This document shows, in pieces, positions 43,380-52,471 of a DNA stretch of 64,000 nucleotides (positions are counted from its first letter, which is position 1; each line of letters begins with the position of its first letter). Position numbers and translations under genes: made by a program. Below the pieces are notes generated by a model. That model was not told where the DNA came from and ran no database searches. It was given only the letters and a program-made list of their open reading frames with translations. Source of the stretch: Halomonas sp. JB37 (GTDB lineage Bacteria > Pseudomonadota > Gammaproteobacteria > Pseudomonadales > Halomonadaceae); assembly GCF_002332255.1 (NCBI RefSeq), contig NZ_NRGW01000001.1:1178001-1242000 (forward strand), in the 5' to 3' direction.

Positions 43380-44045
43380 ATGAGTTTTGTTCTACAGTTT
43401 ACAGATGGTCAGGAATTTCCCCACGCGCTGGGCAAAGTCATCTGCATCGGCCGTAATTATGCCGCACACGCGAAAGAATTAGATAATCCTATTCCCACTG
43501 AGCCTCTGCTGTTTATTAAGCCGTCGACCAGCGTGGTGGATTTAACCAAGCCGCTAGATCCGCCTTTTTCACGTGGCGACGTCCATTATGAAGCAGAGCT
43601 TGCGCTGCTGGTAGGCGAAACGTTAACCCATGCTACTCAAGATGAAGCCGAGCGCGCCATCGTGGGGATTGGTTTGGCGATGGACCTGACGCTGCGTGAT
43701 GTTCAGGCAAAGCTTAAAGAGAAGGGGCATCCTTGGGAAATTGCCAAGGCCTTCGATGGCGCTTGCCCGCTGTCGCCTTTTTTGCCGCTAAGCCGCGTTC
43801 CCAACTGGAACGCGCTGCGATTTACGCTTGAAATTGACGGGGAAGAACGCCAGCACGGTGAAGGCGCCGATATGATTTTCGCCGTTCCCACGCTGGTTGC
43901 AGAAATGAGCCGTCACTTTACCCTAGAGCCAGGCGATGTCATTTTGACCGGCACGCCGTCAGGCGTCGGTGAGTTGGTGCGTGGCTCATCGTTGCGCTTT
44001 ACGTTGACCGGTGGTTTGGAAATCGAAACCAGCGTTGTTGAGTAA
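43380..44045 (+). CDS. Fumarylacetoacetate hydrolase-family protein
   Basis: 221 residues of the FAH fold (YcgM-like acylpyruvase/decarboxylase group). Key segments are GKVICIGRNYAAHAKE, EPLLFIKPSTSV, the metal-binding VHYEAELALLVG, and DVILTGTPSGVGE near the end. The ATG at 43380 has AAGGAG about 11 bases upstream; an earlier in-frame ATG at 43359 lies before that ribosome site. The substrate is probably a small 2-oxo acid derivative. It is a single gene followed by a strong hairpin. Confidence 0.9.
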   Translation: MSFVLQFTDGQEFPHALGKVICIGRNYAAHAKELDNPIPTEPLLFIKPSTSVVDLTKPLDPPFSRGDVHYEAELALLVGETLTHATQDEAERAIVGIGLAMDLTLRDVQAKLKEKGHPWEIAKAFDGACPLSPFLPLSRVPNWNALRFTLEIDGEERQHGEGADMIFAVPTLVAEMSRHFTLEPGDVILTGTPSGVGELVRGSSLRFTLTGGLEIETSVVE

Positions 44046-44080
44046 TCAGTGATTGAATAAACGCTACAGCTAAGCCCAAT

Positions 44081-44113
44081 AGCAACGCCACCCTGGATTA
44101 GGGTGGCGTTGCT
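44081..44113. terminator. Bidirectional terminator between FAH-family gene and speA
   Basis: A perfect 14-bp stem (AGCAACGCCACCCT / AGGGTGGCGTTGCT) with a 5-base loop sits between two convergent genes. It has no long T run on either side. Confidence 0.75.
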
Positions 44114-44149
44114 CGTTTGGAACGTTGTAAACCGCTTATTTACAGCGAT

Positions 44150-46078
44150 CTATTCAAGATAGGTGTATCCCTCAAGGCCTTCGCTTAAGCTCGCCGCAAA
44201 GTGCGCCTGCTCATCGGCAGAAAAGCCGCTAGCTGCGAGCTGGTCGGTTAGCTTTTGCTTGAGCACATTGGCATTGAAGTTTACGTACGCCAGCACGTCT
44301 GCGACCGAGTCACCTGCCTGCGGGTTCGAAAGCATCCATTCGCCGTCTGCATTGAGCGCGGCATCGACAGAGTCGGTGTCGCCAAACAGGTTATGCAGGT
44401 CGCCGAGAATTTCCTGGTAGGCACCCACCAAGAAGAAACCAAGCCAGCGCTCGTCATCCGACGTCCACTCTGGCAGTGGCAGCGTGCTTTCTACCCCCTG
44501 GCCGTCAACGTAGCTGTCGATTCGGCCGTCGGAATCGCAGGTGATATCTTGAATGACGGCTCGGCGAGTGGGCGCTTGGTCCAGCCCGCTGAGGGGGAGC
44601 ACCGGGAAAATCTGCTCAATGCCCCAAACATCAGGTACCGACTGGAAAAGCGAGAAGTTAACAAACAGCTTGTCGGCGAGCTTTTCCGCCAGCTCATCCA
44701 TGATTTCGCGATGGGCGCGATTGCGGGTATCAAGCTGGGTACGCAGCCGCGCGCAGGCCGCCATGTAAACGCGTTCGCCTTCAGCGCGAGCGGTGATATT
44801 GCTTAGCCCCATCACAAAGCGATCCTGCAGTTCACTCACGGCTTGCAGCAGGTCATGCCATGCTTCGACCAGCATGCGCGGCTCTTGAGTGGTCGCTAAC
44901 TGCTCGAACACTCGCCACAGTAGCTCTACTTGAGGATCTTCTTGGCTTTCCTCTGAGGCATGACGCTCCGGTAGCGTGTCGTCTATACGCTCTTCACCAA
45001 TGACATTGGTGATAAGCACCGCGTGGTGGGCGGTTAGCGCACGGCCGGATTCACTGATCAGATGAGGCTGTGGCAGCCCCGACTCTTGGCAGAGCTGAGC
45101 AAAAGCACTCACCACGTTACGCGCGTATTCGCGCATCGAGTAGTTGGCCGAGCAGAAGCTGCGCGAGCGCGTGCCTTCGTAGTCGATGCCTAAGCCGCCG
45201 CCGACGTCCACGGTGTCGATGGGCGCACCTAGTTCCATCAGGTTTTGGTAGAAGCGCGCGCACTCGCGCAATCCGCGTTGAATATCACGAATATTGGCGA
45301 TCTGAGAGCCCAGATGAAAGTGCACTAGCTGCAGGCTTTCCAGCGCATCCTGATGGCGTAAGGTGTCTACGACGTCAAGAATCTGGCTGGCGGTCAGTCC
45401 AAATTTTGACTTTTCACCGCCAGTGTTCTGCCATTTGCCTTTGCCAACGGAGGCTAGGCGTGCGCGCAGCCCGATACGGGGCGTCACCTCCAGCTCACGC
45501 GCCTCTTCTAAAATCAGCTGCAGCTCAGAAAGCTTTTCGACCACGAGATATACCTTATGGCCAAGCTTTTCACCCAGCAGCGCTAAACGTACATATTCGC
45601 GATCTTTGTAGCCGTTGCAGACAATCAGCGAGGAGCCACCGTCGGAAAGCGCCAGTACGGCTAGAAGCTCTGGTTTGCTGCCTGCCTCCAGCCCCACGCG
45701 GCCGTTACCGCGCTCGGCGGTGGCTAAAATTTCTTCGACCACACGACGCTGTTGGTTCACTTTAATAGGGTAAACCGCGGTATAGCCGCCCTGGTACTCG
45801 CAATCGCTCATCGCAGAATCAAACGCGCCGCAAAGCTGCTCAACGCGATCGTGAAGAATATCGCTAAAGCGCACCAGTACCGGCAGGCGCAGCCCGGCAC
45901 TTTGCAGTTGGCGAACCAGTCCGCTCAATGGCAGGGCGGGGCCTTCTGCATCGCTACCCAGCGGGCGTACGAGGGCTTGGCCAGCGTCGTCGACATCAAA
46001 ATAGCCGCTGCCCCATTGATCGATATTCCAGGTGCGCCGAGCGCGCAGCGCGGGGCTAGTAGTGGCCATCACACTCAT
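44150..46078 (-). CDS. speA: Biosynthetic arginine decarboxylase
   Basis: A 642-residue PLP enzyme converting arginine to agmatine for putrescine synthesis. PLP-binding Lys lies in YPIKVNQQRRVVEE, HFHLGSQIANI and VDVGGGLGIDYEG form the barrel phosphate site, and C-terminal SLFQSVPDVWGIEQIFPV is typical of SpeA. The length matches the family. It overlaps the srkA-like kinase gene by ATGA and is likely co-transcribed with it. Confidence 0.95.
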   Translation of the reverse strand: MSVMATTSPALRARRTWNIDQWGSGYFDVDDAGQALVRPLGSDAEGPALPLSGLVRQLQSAGLRLPVLVRFSDILHDRVEQLCGAFDSAMSDCEYQGGYTAVYPIKVNQQRRVVEEILATAERGNGRVGLEAGSKPELLAVLALSDGGSSLIVCNGYKDREYVRLALLGEKLGHKVYLVVEKLSELQLILEEARELEVTPRIGLRARLASVGKGKWQNTGGEKSKFGLTASQILDVVDTLRHQDALESLQLVHFHLGSQIANIRDIQRGLRECARFYQNLMELGAPIDTVDVGGGLGIDYEGTRSRSFCSANYSMREYARNVVSAFAQLCQESGLPQPHLISESGRALTAHHAVLITNVIGEERIDDTLPERHASEESQEDPQVELLWRVFEQLATTQEPRMLVEAWHDLLQAVSELQDRFVMGLSNITARAEGERVYMAACARLRTQLDTRNRAHREIMDELAEKLADKLFVNFSLFQSVPDVWGIEQIFPVLPLSGLDQAPTRRAVIQDITCDSDGRIDSYVDGQGVESTLPLPEWTSDDERWLGFFLVGAYQEILGDLHNLFGDTDSVDAALNADGEWMLSNPQAGDSVADVLAYVNFNANVLKQKLTDQLAASGFSADEQAHFAASLSEGLEGYTYLE

Positions 46079-47034
46079 CCAGAAACCTCAGGCAGCGGCA
46101 GTGCGCCATGGGCAATGCGCGCATGTAAAATAGTACGAAAACGCTCGGGATCATGAGGCGTCAAATCGTGGGCTGGTGGGTCAACGTAGACCACCAGTAA
46201 ACGCGACAGCCAATAGCGCAGCGCTGTCATACGTAGCATGGTAGGCCATAGTTCTCGCTCCGCTGTGGTTAACGGGCGGCGCGCTTGATAGGCGTTCAAT
46301 AAGGCATTGTAGCGCTCTGCGTTGAGCGTACCATCCTCGTTAGAGGCCCAGTCATTGATCACTATCGCAAGGTCAAACAGCAAGTCACCGGTACAACCGT
46401 TGTAAAAATCAATGATACCGCCAAGCTGGTCACCCTCAAAGAGCGTATTGTCGCGAAATAGATCACCATGCAGGGCGCCTTGAGGCAGCTCATCGTGCTG
46501 AATAAAGGCGCTCTCAAAATCGTCGACTTCATTTTTCATCAACGTTTGATCCGCAGGGCTTAAATAGCTCAGCACCTTGTGGTGCATCACCTGTAGCCAA
46601 GTCAGGTCGCGCGGGTTCGGGCGGTGACCGTGAAAGTGCTTTGACACCACGTGCAGGCGACCCAATGTATCGCCCAAGGCTTGGCATTGGGCTAGATTAG
46701 GCGCTTCTGGATGGCGGCCAGGCAGGCGCGGAAATAACAGGGCCGGTTTGCCTTCAAGGCAATGAAGGGCAATGCCTTCACGATCATGAATCGTACCAGG
46801 CACCGGTAAACGGTGTTCGTCTAAATAATCCAACAGTTCGACAAAAAATGGCAGCTCTTCATGCTCACCCTGTTCGAACAGAGTGAGCACCAGTTCGCGG
46901 CGCTCGGTGGTCACAAAAAACGTCGAGTTTTCAGTGCCGCCTGCCACGCCCTGTAAGGAAACGAAACTACCAACATCAAATTTTTCTAAAAACGCGGCGA
47001 CCTGTGCGTCGCTAAGCGGGGTAAATACAGCCAT
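46075..47034 (-). CDS. SrkA/YihE-like or homoserine-kinase-type kinase
   Basis: A 319-residue aminoglycoside-phosphotransferase/choline-kinase fold. It has the ATP site FVSLQGVAGGTENSTFFV, the catalytic loop ALHGDLFRDNTLF and the metal site GGIIDFYNG. The start (MAVFTPLSDAQVAAFLEKF) and the length fit ThrB-type homoserine kinases of Pseudomonas and Halomonas as well as SrkA. The catalytic loop alone does not separate these two. The gene is upstream of speA with a 4-base overlap. Confidence 0.8.
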   Translation of the reverse strand: MAVFTPLSDAQVAAFLEKFDVGSFVSLQGVAGGTENSTFFVTTERRELVLTLFEQGEHEELPFFVELLDYLDEHRLPVPGTIHDREGIALHCLEGKPALLFPRLPGRHPEAPNLAQCQALGDTLGRLHVVSKHFHGHRPNPRDLTWLQVMHHKVLSYLSPADQTLMKNEVDDFESAFIQHDELPQGALHGDLFRDNTLFEGDQLGGIIDFYNGCTGDLLFDLAIVINDWASNEDGTLNAERYNALLNAYQARRPLTTAERELWPTMLRMTALRYWLSRLLVVYVDPPAHDLTPHDPERFRTILHARIAHGALPLPEVSG

Positions 47035-47235
47035 GAGAGTCTCGCCCAGGTTGCTAAGCCCACTATTGTAGCGGCTTGAAAGCTCAGTTGGCAGCGTTGT
47101 TGTAACCGTTATAAATAGAGATGAGGTGGATTGGCTCTGCAGGTAGTCTGTGCAACGCGTATTATGGGGGGAATTCTTTTAGCAATTCTTTTTAACGCAT
47201 TTTTTTAGCACTTTTTTCAATAATGGAACTTGGTT

Positions 47236-50025
47236 ATGGCTCGCGCTCCGATCGTCCTTGTAGATGGCTCCTCGTATCTTTACCGTGCATTTCATGCGCT
47301 GCCGCCGCTAACGACCTCTAGTGGTCAGCCTACCGGGGCGGTGAAAGGTGTGTTGAACATGCTCAAGCGGCTGATCAAAGATTATCCGCAAAGCCCCATG
47401 GCAGTGGTGTTTGATGCCCCGGGTAAAACCTTCCGCGATGATATGTACAGCGACTATAAGGCTCATCGGCCACCAATGCCTGATGACCTGCGCAGTCAAA
47501 TTGCCCCGTTGCACGCCTGTGTGAAGGCGTTGGGCTTGACGCTGCTGTGCATTGAAGGCGTGGAAGCAGACGATGTGATTGGTACCTTAGCTCACTATGC
47601 CACTCAGGCCGGGCGCGATGCGGTGATCTCCACGGGCGATAAGGACATGGCGCAGTTAGTGAATGCCCATATCACGCTGGTGAATACCATGAAGGATGAA
47701 ACCCTGGACGAGTCAGGGGTAGAAGAGAAGTTCGGTTTGCCCCCTGCGCTGATTATCGATTTTCTCGCCCTGATGGGTGACAAGGTCGATAACATCCCCG
47801 GCGTACCCGGTGTGGGCGAAAAGACAGCGATTGGGCTACTGCAAGGTATGGGGGGCGGGCTTGAGACTATCTATGGTGATTTGGAACGCGTCAAAACGCT
47901 TACCTTCCGGGGCGCGAAAACCCTGCCCAAGAAGCTTGAAGAGCATCGCGATCAAGCGTTTCTCTCCTATCAGTTGGCCACCATTAAAATCGACTGCGAT
48001 TTGCCGGTGGGCTTGGATGATCTGGATATTGCCCATCCTGACCGCGAAGCGCTGGTTGCGCTATATAAAGAGATGGAGTTCCGCCAATGGCTAGGTGAAC
48101 TGCTGGACGGAAAAGACGAGGGTGTGGATGACGTTAAAGGTGGCGAACCTGTGTCCGCTAGTGCGGGGGAAGTGGATAGCGAGTCCGAGGTGTCACGCGC
48201 GTCTGTACAAGCATCTGTGCGTGAAGATCACATCATTCTGGAGCAGGCAGACTTCGAGCGCTGGCTTGAGCGGCTGCAAAATGCAGAGTGCTTCTGTTTT
48301 GATCTGGAAACCACCAGCCTCAACTATATGGATGCGGAAATTGTTGGCGTTGGGCTGGCACTGGCAGCGGGTGAGGCAGCCTATATCCCCCTTGCCCATG
48401 ACTATCTGGATGCCCCCCAACAGCTTGATCGAAAAGCGGTATTGGCGGCGCTAAAACCGCTGCTGGAAGACCCGGAAAAGACCAAAATTGGCCAAAACCT
48501 CAAGTACGATATTTCGGTATTGGCCAACTACGCCATCTCTGTGGCAGGCCCTTTTTCCGATACCATGCTGGCTTCCTATGTGCTCAACTCCACCGCCACG
48601 CGCCATGATATGGATTCGCTGGCGCTGAAGTATTTAGGTGAAAAGACCATCTCGTTTGAAGAGATTGCCGGTAAAGGCGCTAAACAGCTGACCTTTAACC
48701 AAATTGCCTTGGAGCAGGCCGCGCCTTACGCCTGCGAAGATGTCGATATCACGTTAAGGCTTCAGGGGGCACTACGCCCTCAGGTCGAAAACGAAGGGCG
48801 CCTGGCAGCGGTGCTAGATCATATTGAGCTGCCGTTGATCAAAGTACTCTCTCGCATCGAGCGTAATGGCGTTGCCGTGGATGCTGAGCTACTGCACAAA
48901 CAGAGCCAGCAGCTAGAAAAGCGTATTGGCGAGTTAGAGCGCGAAGCATTTGCGCTCGCCGGGCGTGAATTTAACCTGGGCTCCCCCAAGCAGCTGGGGC
49001 AGATTCTGTTTGAAGAGCAGAAAATTCCGGTGCTTAAGAAAACACCCAAAGGGGCACCTTCGACTGCTGAAGGTGTGTTGGAGGAGCTGGCGCTGGATTA
49101 CCCGCTACCCAAGGTCATCATGCAACACCGAGGCTTGGCGAAGCTTAAATCCACCTACACGGATAAGCTGCCTCGCCTGCTCAATAAAGCCACCGGGCGA
49201 GTACATACTAGCTATCATCAGGCGGTTACCGCGACAGGGCGGTTATCATCGTCAGACCCCAATTTACAAAATATCCCCATTCGTACCGAAGAAGGTCGCA
49301 AAATCCGCCAGGCGTTCATTGCCCGGCCCGGCTATCGCATTGTGGCCGCCGACTACTCGCAAATTGAGCTGCGCATTATGGCGCACCTTTCAGAAGATAA
49401 AGGGTTGCTGGAAGCATTTGCTGAAGGGCGCGATATCCACACCGCCACGGCGGCGGAAGTTTTCGGTACCTCGCTTGAGAAAGTGTCCGGTGACCAGCGA
49501 CGCAGCGCCAAGGCGATCAACTTCGGGCTGATCTATGGGATGAGTGCCTGGGGGCTTTCGCGCCAGCTGCACATTGATCGCAATCAGGCCCAAACCTACA
49601 TTGATCGCTACTTCGACCGTTATCCTGGCGTGGCGCGTTACATGGAGCGCATTCGCGCCCAGGCGGCTGAAGATGGCTTTGTTGAAACCGTACTGGGTCG
49701 GCGGCTGTATCTCCCGGAGATTCATTCACAGAACCATAATCGCCGCCAAGGCGCTGAGCGCACCGCGATTAATGCGCCGATGCAGGGCACGGCTGCCGAT
49801 ATTATCAAGCAGGCCATGATTGATGTGGATGCGTGGTTAGCGGAAGGCGAGTTTGATGCGCTGATGGTGATGCAGGTGCACGATGAGCTTGTGTTTGAGG
49901 TGGCTGAGCAGCAGGTTGATACGTTTATCGAGCAGGTTCAAGCGCGCATGCAGGGCGCAGCCAAGCTAAAAGTGGCGCTGATTGTAGAAGCCGCAAGCGG
50001 CGCTAACTGGGATGAGGCACATTAA
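47236..50025 (+). CDS. polA: DNA polymerase I
   Basis: 929 residues with all three domains. These are a 5'-3' exonuclease (VDGSSYLYRAFHALPPL, GVEADDVIGTLA, MGDKVDNIPGVPGVGEKTA), a 3'-5' exonuclease with the DxE pair kept (CFDLETTSLN), and the polymerase (TGRLSSSDPNLQNIP, AADYSQIELRI, RSAKAINFGLIYGMS, QVHDELVFE). I chose the ATG at 47236 (MARAPIVLVDG), which gives the usual N-terminus; a TTG two codons earlier is in frame. Confidence 0.97.
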   Translation: MARAPIVLVDGSSYLYRAFHALPPLTTSSGQPTGAVKGVLNMLKRLIKDYPQSPMAVVFDAPGKTFRDDMYSDYKAHRPPMPDDLRSQIAPLHACVKALGLTLLCIEGVEADDVIGTLAHYATQAGRDAVISTGDKDMAQLVNAHITLVNTMKDETLDESGVEEKFGLPPALIIDFLALMGDKVDNIPGVPGVGEKTAIGLLQGMGGGLETIYGDLERVKTLTFRGAKTLPKKLEEHRDQAFLSYQLATIKIDCDLPVGLDDLDIAHPDREALVALYKEMEFRQWLGELLDGKDEGVDDVKGGEPVSASAGEVDSESEVSRASVQASVREDHIILEQADFERWLERLQNAECFCFDLETTSLNYMDAEIVGVGLALAAGEAAYIPLAHDYLDAPQQLDRKAVLAALKPLLEDPEKTKIGQNLKYDISVLANYAISVAGPFSDTMLASYVLNSTATRHDMDSLALKYLGEKTISFEEIAGKGAKQLTFNQIALEQAAPYACEDVDITLRLQGALRPQVENEGRLAAVLDHIELPLIKVLSRIERNGVAVDAELLHKQSQQLEKRIGELEREAFALAGREFNLGSPKQLGQILFEEQKIPVLKKTPKGAPSTAEGVLEELALDYPLPKVIMQHRGLAKLKSTYTDKLPRLLNKATGRVHTSYHQAVTATGRLSSSDPNLQNIPIRTEEGRKIRQAFIARPGYRIVAADYSQIELRIMAHLSEDKGLLEAFAEGRDIHTATAAEVFGTSLEKVSGDQRRSAKAINFGLIYGMSAWGLSRQLHIDRNQAQTYIDRYFDRYPGVARYMERIRAQAAEDGFVETVLGRRLYLPEIHSQNHNRRQGAERTAINAPMQGTAADIIKQAMIDVDAWLAEGEFDALMVMQVHDELVFEVAEQQVDTFIEQVQARMQGAAKLKVALIVEAASGANWDEAH

Positions 50026-50051
50026 GTTGATGAGTATGTGATCTTAAACGC

Positions 50052-50083
50052 AACACTTCCGCAGCCTAGGCTGCGGAGGTGTT
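50052..50083. terminator. Bidirectional terminator between polA and fbpA
   Basis: Near-perfect inverted repeat: AACACTTCCGCAGCC, TA, GGCTGCGGAGGTGTT (one G-T pair). It lies between the two convergent genes. Confidence 0.75.
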
Positions 50084-50107
50084 AGGTATAAACGTAATGT
50101 TTAGCGT

Positions 50108-51133
50108 TTAACGCCAGCCGACGCGATCAAAAATGCGGATGGCTTCTGGGTTGTTTTCACCCAGCACGCTCATGTTCAGGTCATCTTTTTTGAAGTCGCC
50201 CCATGATTCGAGCACCGGATCTTTTTTAACGCCTGCCACGACCGGGAATTCATAGTTCCGCTCGGCAAGCACTTCCTGAGCAGCATCAGAGGCGAGGAAT
50301 TCTAAGAAGCGAATGCCATTTTCAGGATTCTGGGCATTGGCCACTAGGCCCGCACCGCCGACGTTAATGTGCGTTCCGCGATCGTTTTGATTAGGGAATA
50401 TAACCCCTACTTTACGGGCGGCATCGCGCTCTGCTTCGTCATCGGAGTGGAGCAGGCGCACATAGTAATAGTGGTTAGCCACGGCGAGGGTACATTCGCC
50501 GCTGGCCACGCCTAGAATCTGGTCGGTATCACCGCCTTCAGGCGTACGCGCCATATTATTCACAACGCCCTGCGCCCACTCTTGCGCGCCTTCTGCACCG
50601 TGGTGTTCAATCATCGAGGCTAGCAGCGACTGGTTGTAAATATTGTTTGAAGAGCGGATGCACACTTGGCCTTCAAACTGCGGGTCAGCAAGGTCTTCGT
50701 AGCTTTCCAACTGGCTGGGGTCGAAGTTTTCACGATTGTATAAAATCACCCGTGCACGCTGGCTAAAGCCAAACCATAAGCCTTCAGGGTCACGCATTGA
50801 CGCTGGGATACGCTCATTGAGCACGTCAGAATCAACGCTTTGGAAAAGTCCATCTTCCTCGGCGCGCCATAGGCGGCCGGCATCAACCGTCAACATTACG
50901 TCCGCAGGGCTGGCAATGCCTTCGCGCTGCATGCGTTCCATCAACTGATCGGAGTCACCTTCCAACACGTTTACGTCAATGCCGGTCTCATCAGTGAACG
51001 CCTTATAAAGAATTTCATCAGAATCGTAATGACGAGCGGAGTAAATGTTGACCGCGTCAGCAAGAGCGCTACTCGCAAAGACAGAGCCAGCCATGATGGC
51101 GGCTACGGAAGCCGTTAGGCGTACTTTTTTCAT
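50108..51133 (-). CDS. fbpA: Fe(III) ABC transporter, periplasmic binding protein
   Basis: 341 residues. A Sec signal (about 1-25, cleavage after SSALA) is followed by NIYSARHYDSDEILYKAF, typical of FbpA/FutA ferric-ion binding proteins, and RSSNNIYNQSLLASMI and VGVIFPNQNDRGTHINVGG further on. I chose the ATG at 51133 because it gives the signal peptide; an in-frame ATG at 51214 lies upstream of the Fur box. A Fur-like site lies 24 bases before the start, supporting iron control. It is divergent from the ATPase gene. Confidence 0.92.
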   Translation of the reverse strand: MKKVRLTASVAAIMAGSVFASSALADAVNIYSARHYDSDEILYKAFTDETGIDVNVLEGDSDQLMERMQREGIASPADVMLTVDAGRLWRAEEDGLFQSVDSDVLNERIPASMRDPEGLWFGFSQRARVILYNRENFDPSQLESYEDLADPQFEGQVCIRSSNNIYNQSLLASMIEHHGAEGAQEWAQGVVNNMARTPEGGDTDQILGVASGECTLAVANHYYYVRLLHSDDEAERDAARKVGVIFPNQNDRGTHINVGGAGLVANAQNPENGIRFLEFLASDAAQEVLAERNYEFPVVAGVKKDPVLESWGDFKKDDLNMSVLGENNPEAIRIFDRVGWR

Positions 51134-51156
51134 CACCAAGAATCCCAAATGTTTAT

Positions 51157-51175
51157 GATAATAAGTTTCATTAGC
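51157..51175 (-). promoter_or_regulatory. Candidate Fur box upstream of fbpA
   Basis: GATAATAAGTTTCATTAGC matches 15 of 19 Fur-consensus positions. It lies between fbpA and the divergent fbpC gene and could control both. Confidence 0.65.
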
Positions 51176-51357
51176 GTCGGAGTGCATTGAAGCGCTTCTG
51201 TCTAACGCCGTCAAGAGAAATGCCAGTCACGCCTTGATTAAGGTGGAAGCGTGCATCTGGTTGTGATTGAAAATAGAATGCAAATAACTTTCAAATGTAT
51301 TGAATCCGCGTTTAGGCATTTATCGGCGCGACGTGCTCACCTGTAAAGCGATGATTT

Positions 51358-52461
51358 ATGACCGCAACTCTGAAGGTAATCCAGCCCGCGTCTAACTCAA
51401 CAGCGTTAACCCTTCACAATGTGCGCCATGCTTACGATGGCCATACGGTTGTGAAAGGCGTTGACCTGAGCGTCGCGCCGGGTGAAGTGGTATGCCTTTT
51501 AGGTCCTTCTGGGTGCGGGAAAACCACGTTGCTACGTATTGCTGCGGGGCTTGAAGTATTGCAAGAGGGCAGCGTCACTTTAGACGATACCTATATTGCT
51601 ATGCCGGGCCAGCGTCATCTGCCGCCGGAAAAGCGCAATGTAGGCTTGGCGTTTCAGGACTCGGCACTGTTTCCACACCTCAGCGTGCTGCAGAACGTGG
51701 CCTTTGGGCTGAAACATTTGGCGTCTCGACAGCGCCGTGAGCGAGCCACGCAGCTACTCGAACAGCTGGGTATGGCGAAGTATGTTGATGTCTATCCGCA
51801 CATGCTTTCCGGCGGGCAGCAGCAGCGGGTAGCGCTGGCAAGGGCGCTGGCACCATCACCTCGCTTAATGCTATTGGATGAGCCATTTTCAAGTTTAGAT
51901 GCGCGGCTAAGAGACCGTATTCGCGACGATACGCTGCATGTGTTGAAAAAAGTGGGCGCGGCCACGCTGCTGGTGACCCATGACCCCGAAGAAGCCATGT
52001 TTATGGCAGACCGTATCGCCTTGATGCGCGATGGTCAGATTGTGCAGACGGGGACGCCGCAAGCGCTTTATTGCACGCCTCAAGATCCGTTTGTGGTGAC
52101 CTTTTTTGGTGATGTGAATGAGCTGCAGGGTAGAGTGCACAATGACTTCGTGAGTACGCCAGTAGGGCGGGTGCCTGCCAATGGGTTAGCTGAAGGCAGC
52201 GATGTACAGATCATGATACGCCCCGAGGCGTTGCACATTGTTGAGCGTAATCTTCCCGTTGAAGCACACCGCCATAGCCATGTGGTGATGTCGAAACTGT
52301 TGGGGCGAACGAGCCTCTTACACTTGTGCGCGCATGATGACAGCGGCCTTGAGGCACACCTTCACGCCAGAGTACCTGGGGTTTTTCTACCTGCGGAGGG
52401 GCAGCCGGTGGACATTCACCTCGATCTTTCTCAAGTATTTGTTTTCCCGCTCAAGGCTTAA
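51358..52461 (+). CDS. fbpC: Fe(III) ABC transporter ATPase
   Basis: 367 residues. Walker A is GPSGCGKTT, the signature LSGGQQQRVALARAL, Walker B LMLLDEPFSSLD and the H-loop VTHDPEEAM. A C-terminal TOBE-like domain (about 245-367) follows. It is of the FbpC/FutC type and completes the importer with fbpA and fbpB, which flank it on the opposite strand. The ATG at 51358 has no strong ribosome site. It is convergent with fbpB, ending 10 bases from it. Confidence 0.9.
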   Translation: MTATLKVIQPASNSTALTLHNVRHAYDGHTVVKGVDLSVAPGEVVCLLGPSGCGKTTLLRIAAGLEVLQEGSVTLDDTYIAMPGQRHLPPEKRNVGLAFQDSALFPHLSVLQNVAFGLKHLASRQRRERATQLLEQLGMAKYVDVYPHMLSGGQQQRVALARALAPSPRLMLLDEPFSSLDARLRDRIRDDTLHVLKKVGAATLLVTHDPEEAMFMADRIALMRDGQIVQTGTPQALYCTPQDPFVVTFFGDVNELQGRVHNDFVSTPVGRVPANGLAEGSDVQIMIRPEALHIVERNLPVEAHRHSHVVMSKLLGRTSLLHLCAHDDSGLEAHLHARVPGVFLPAEGQPVDIHLDLSQVFVFPLKA

Positions 52462-52471
52462 AGCATCGCAA

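Noticed and set aside
45070..45765. A 231-codon + strand frame inside speA
   Set aside because: Antisense to well-conserved speA, with Arg/Ser-rich low-complexity content typical of shadow frames.
50736..50948. Small + strand gene inside fbpA
   Set aside because: Antisense frame in a conserved gene, without a ribosome site or family pattern.
51241..51300. A second Fur box near the fbpC start
   Set aside because: AT-rich text with only scattered matches to the consensus; the site at 51157-51175 is much better.
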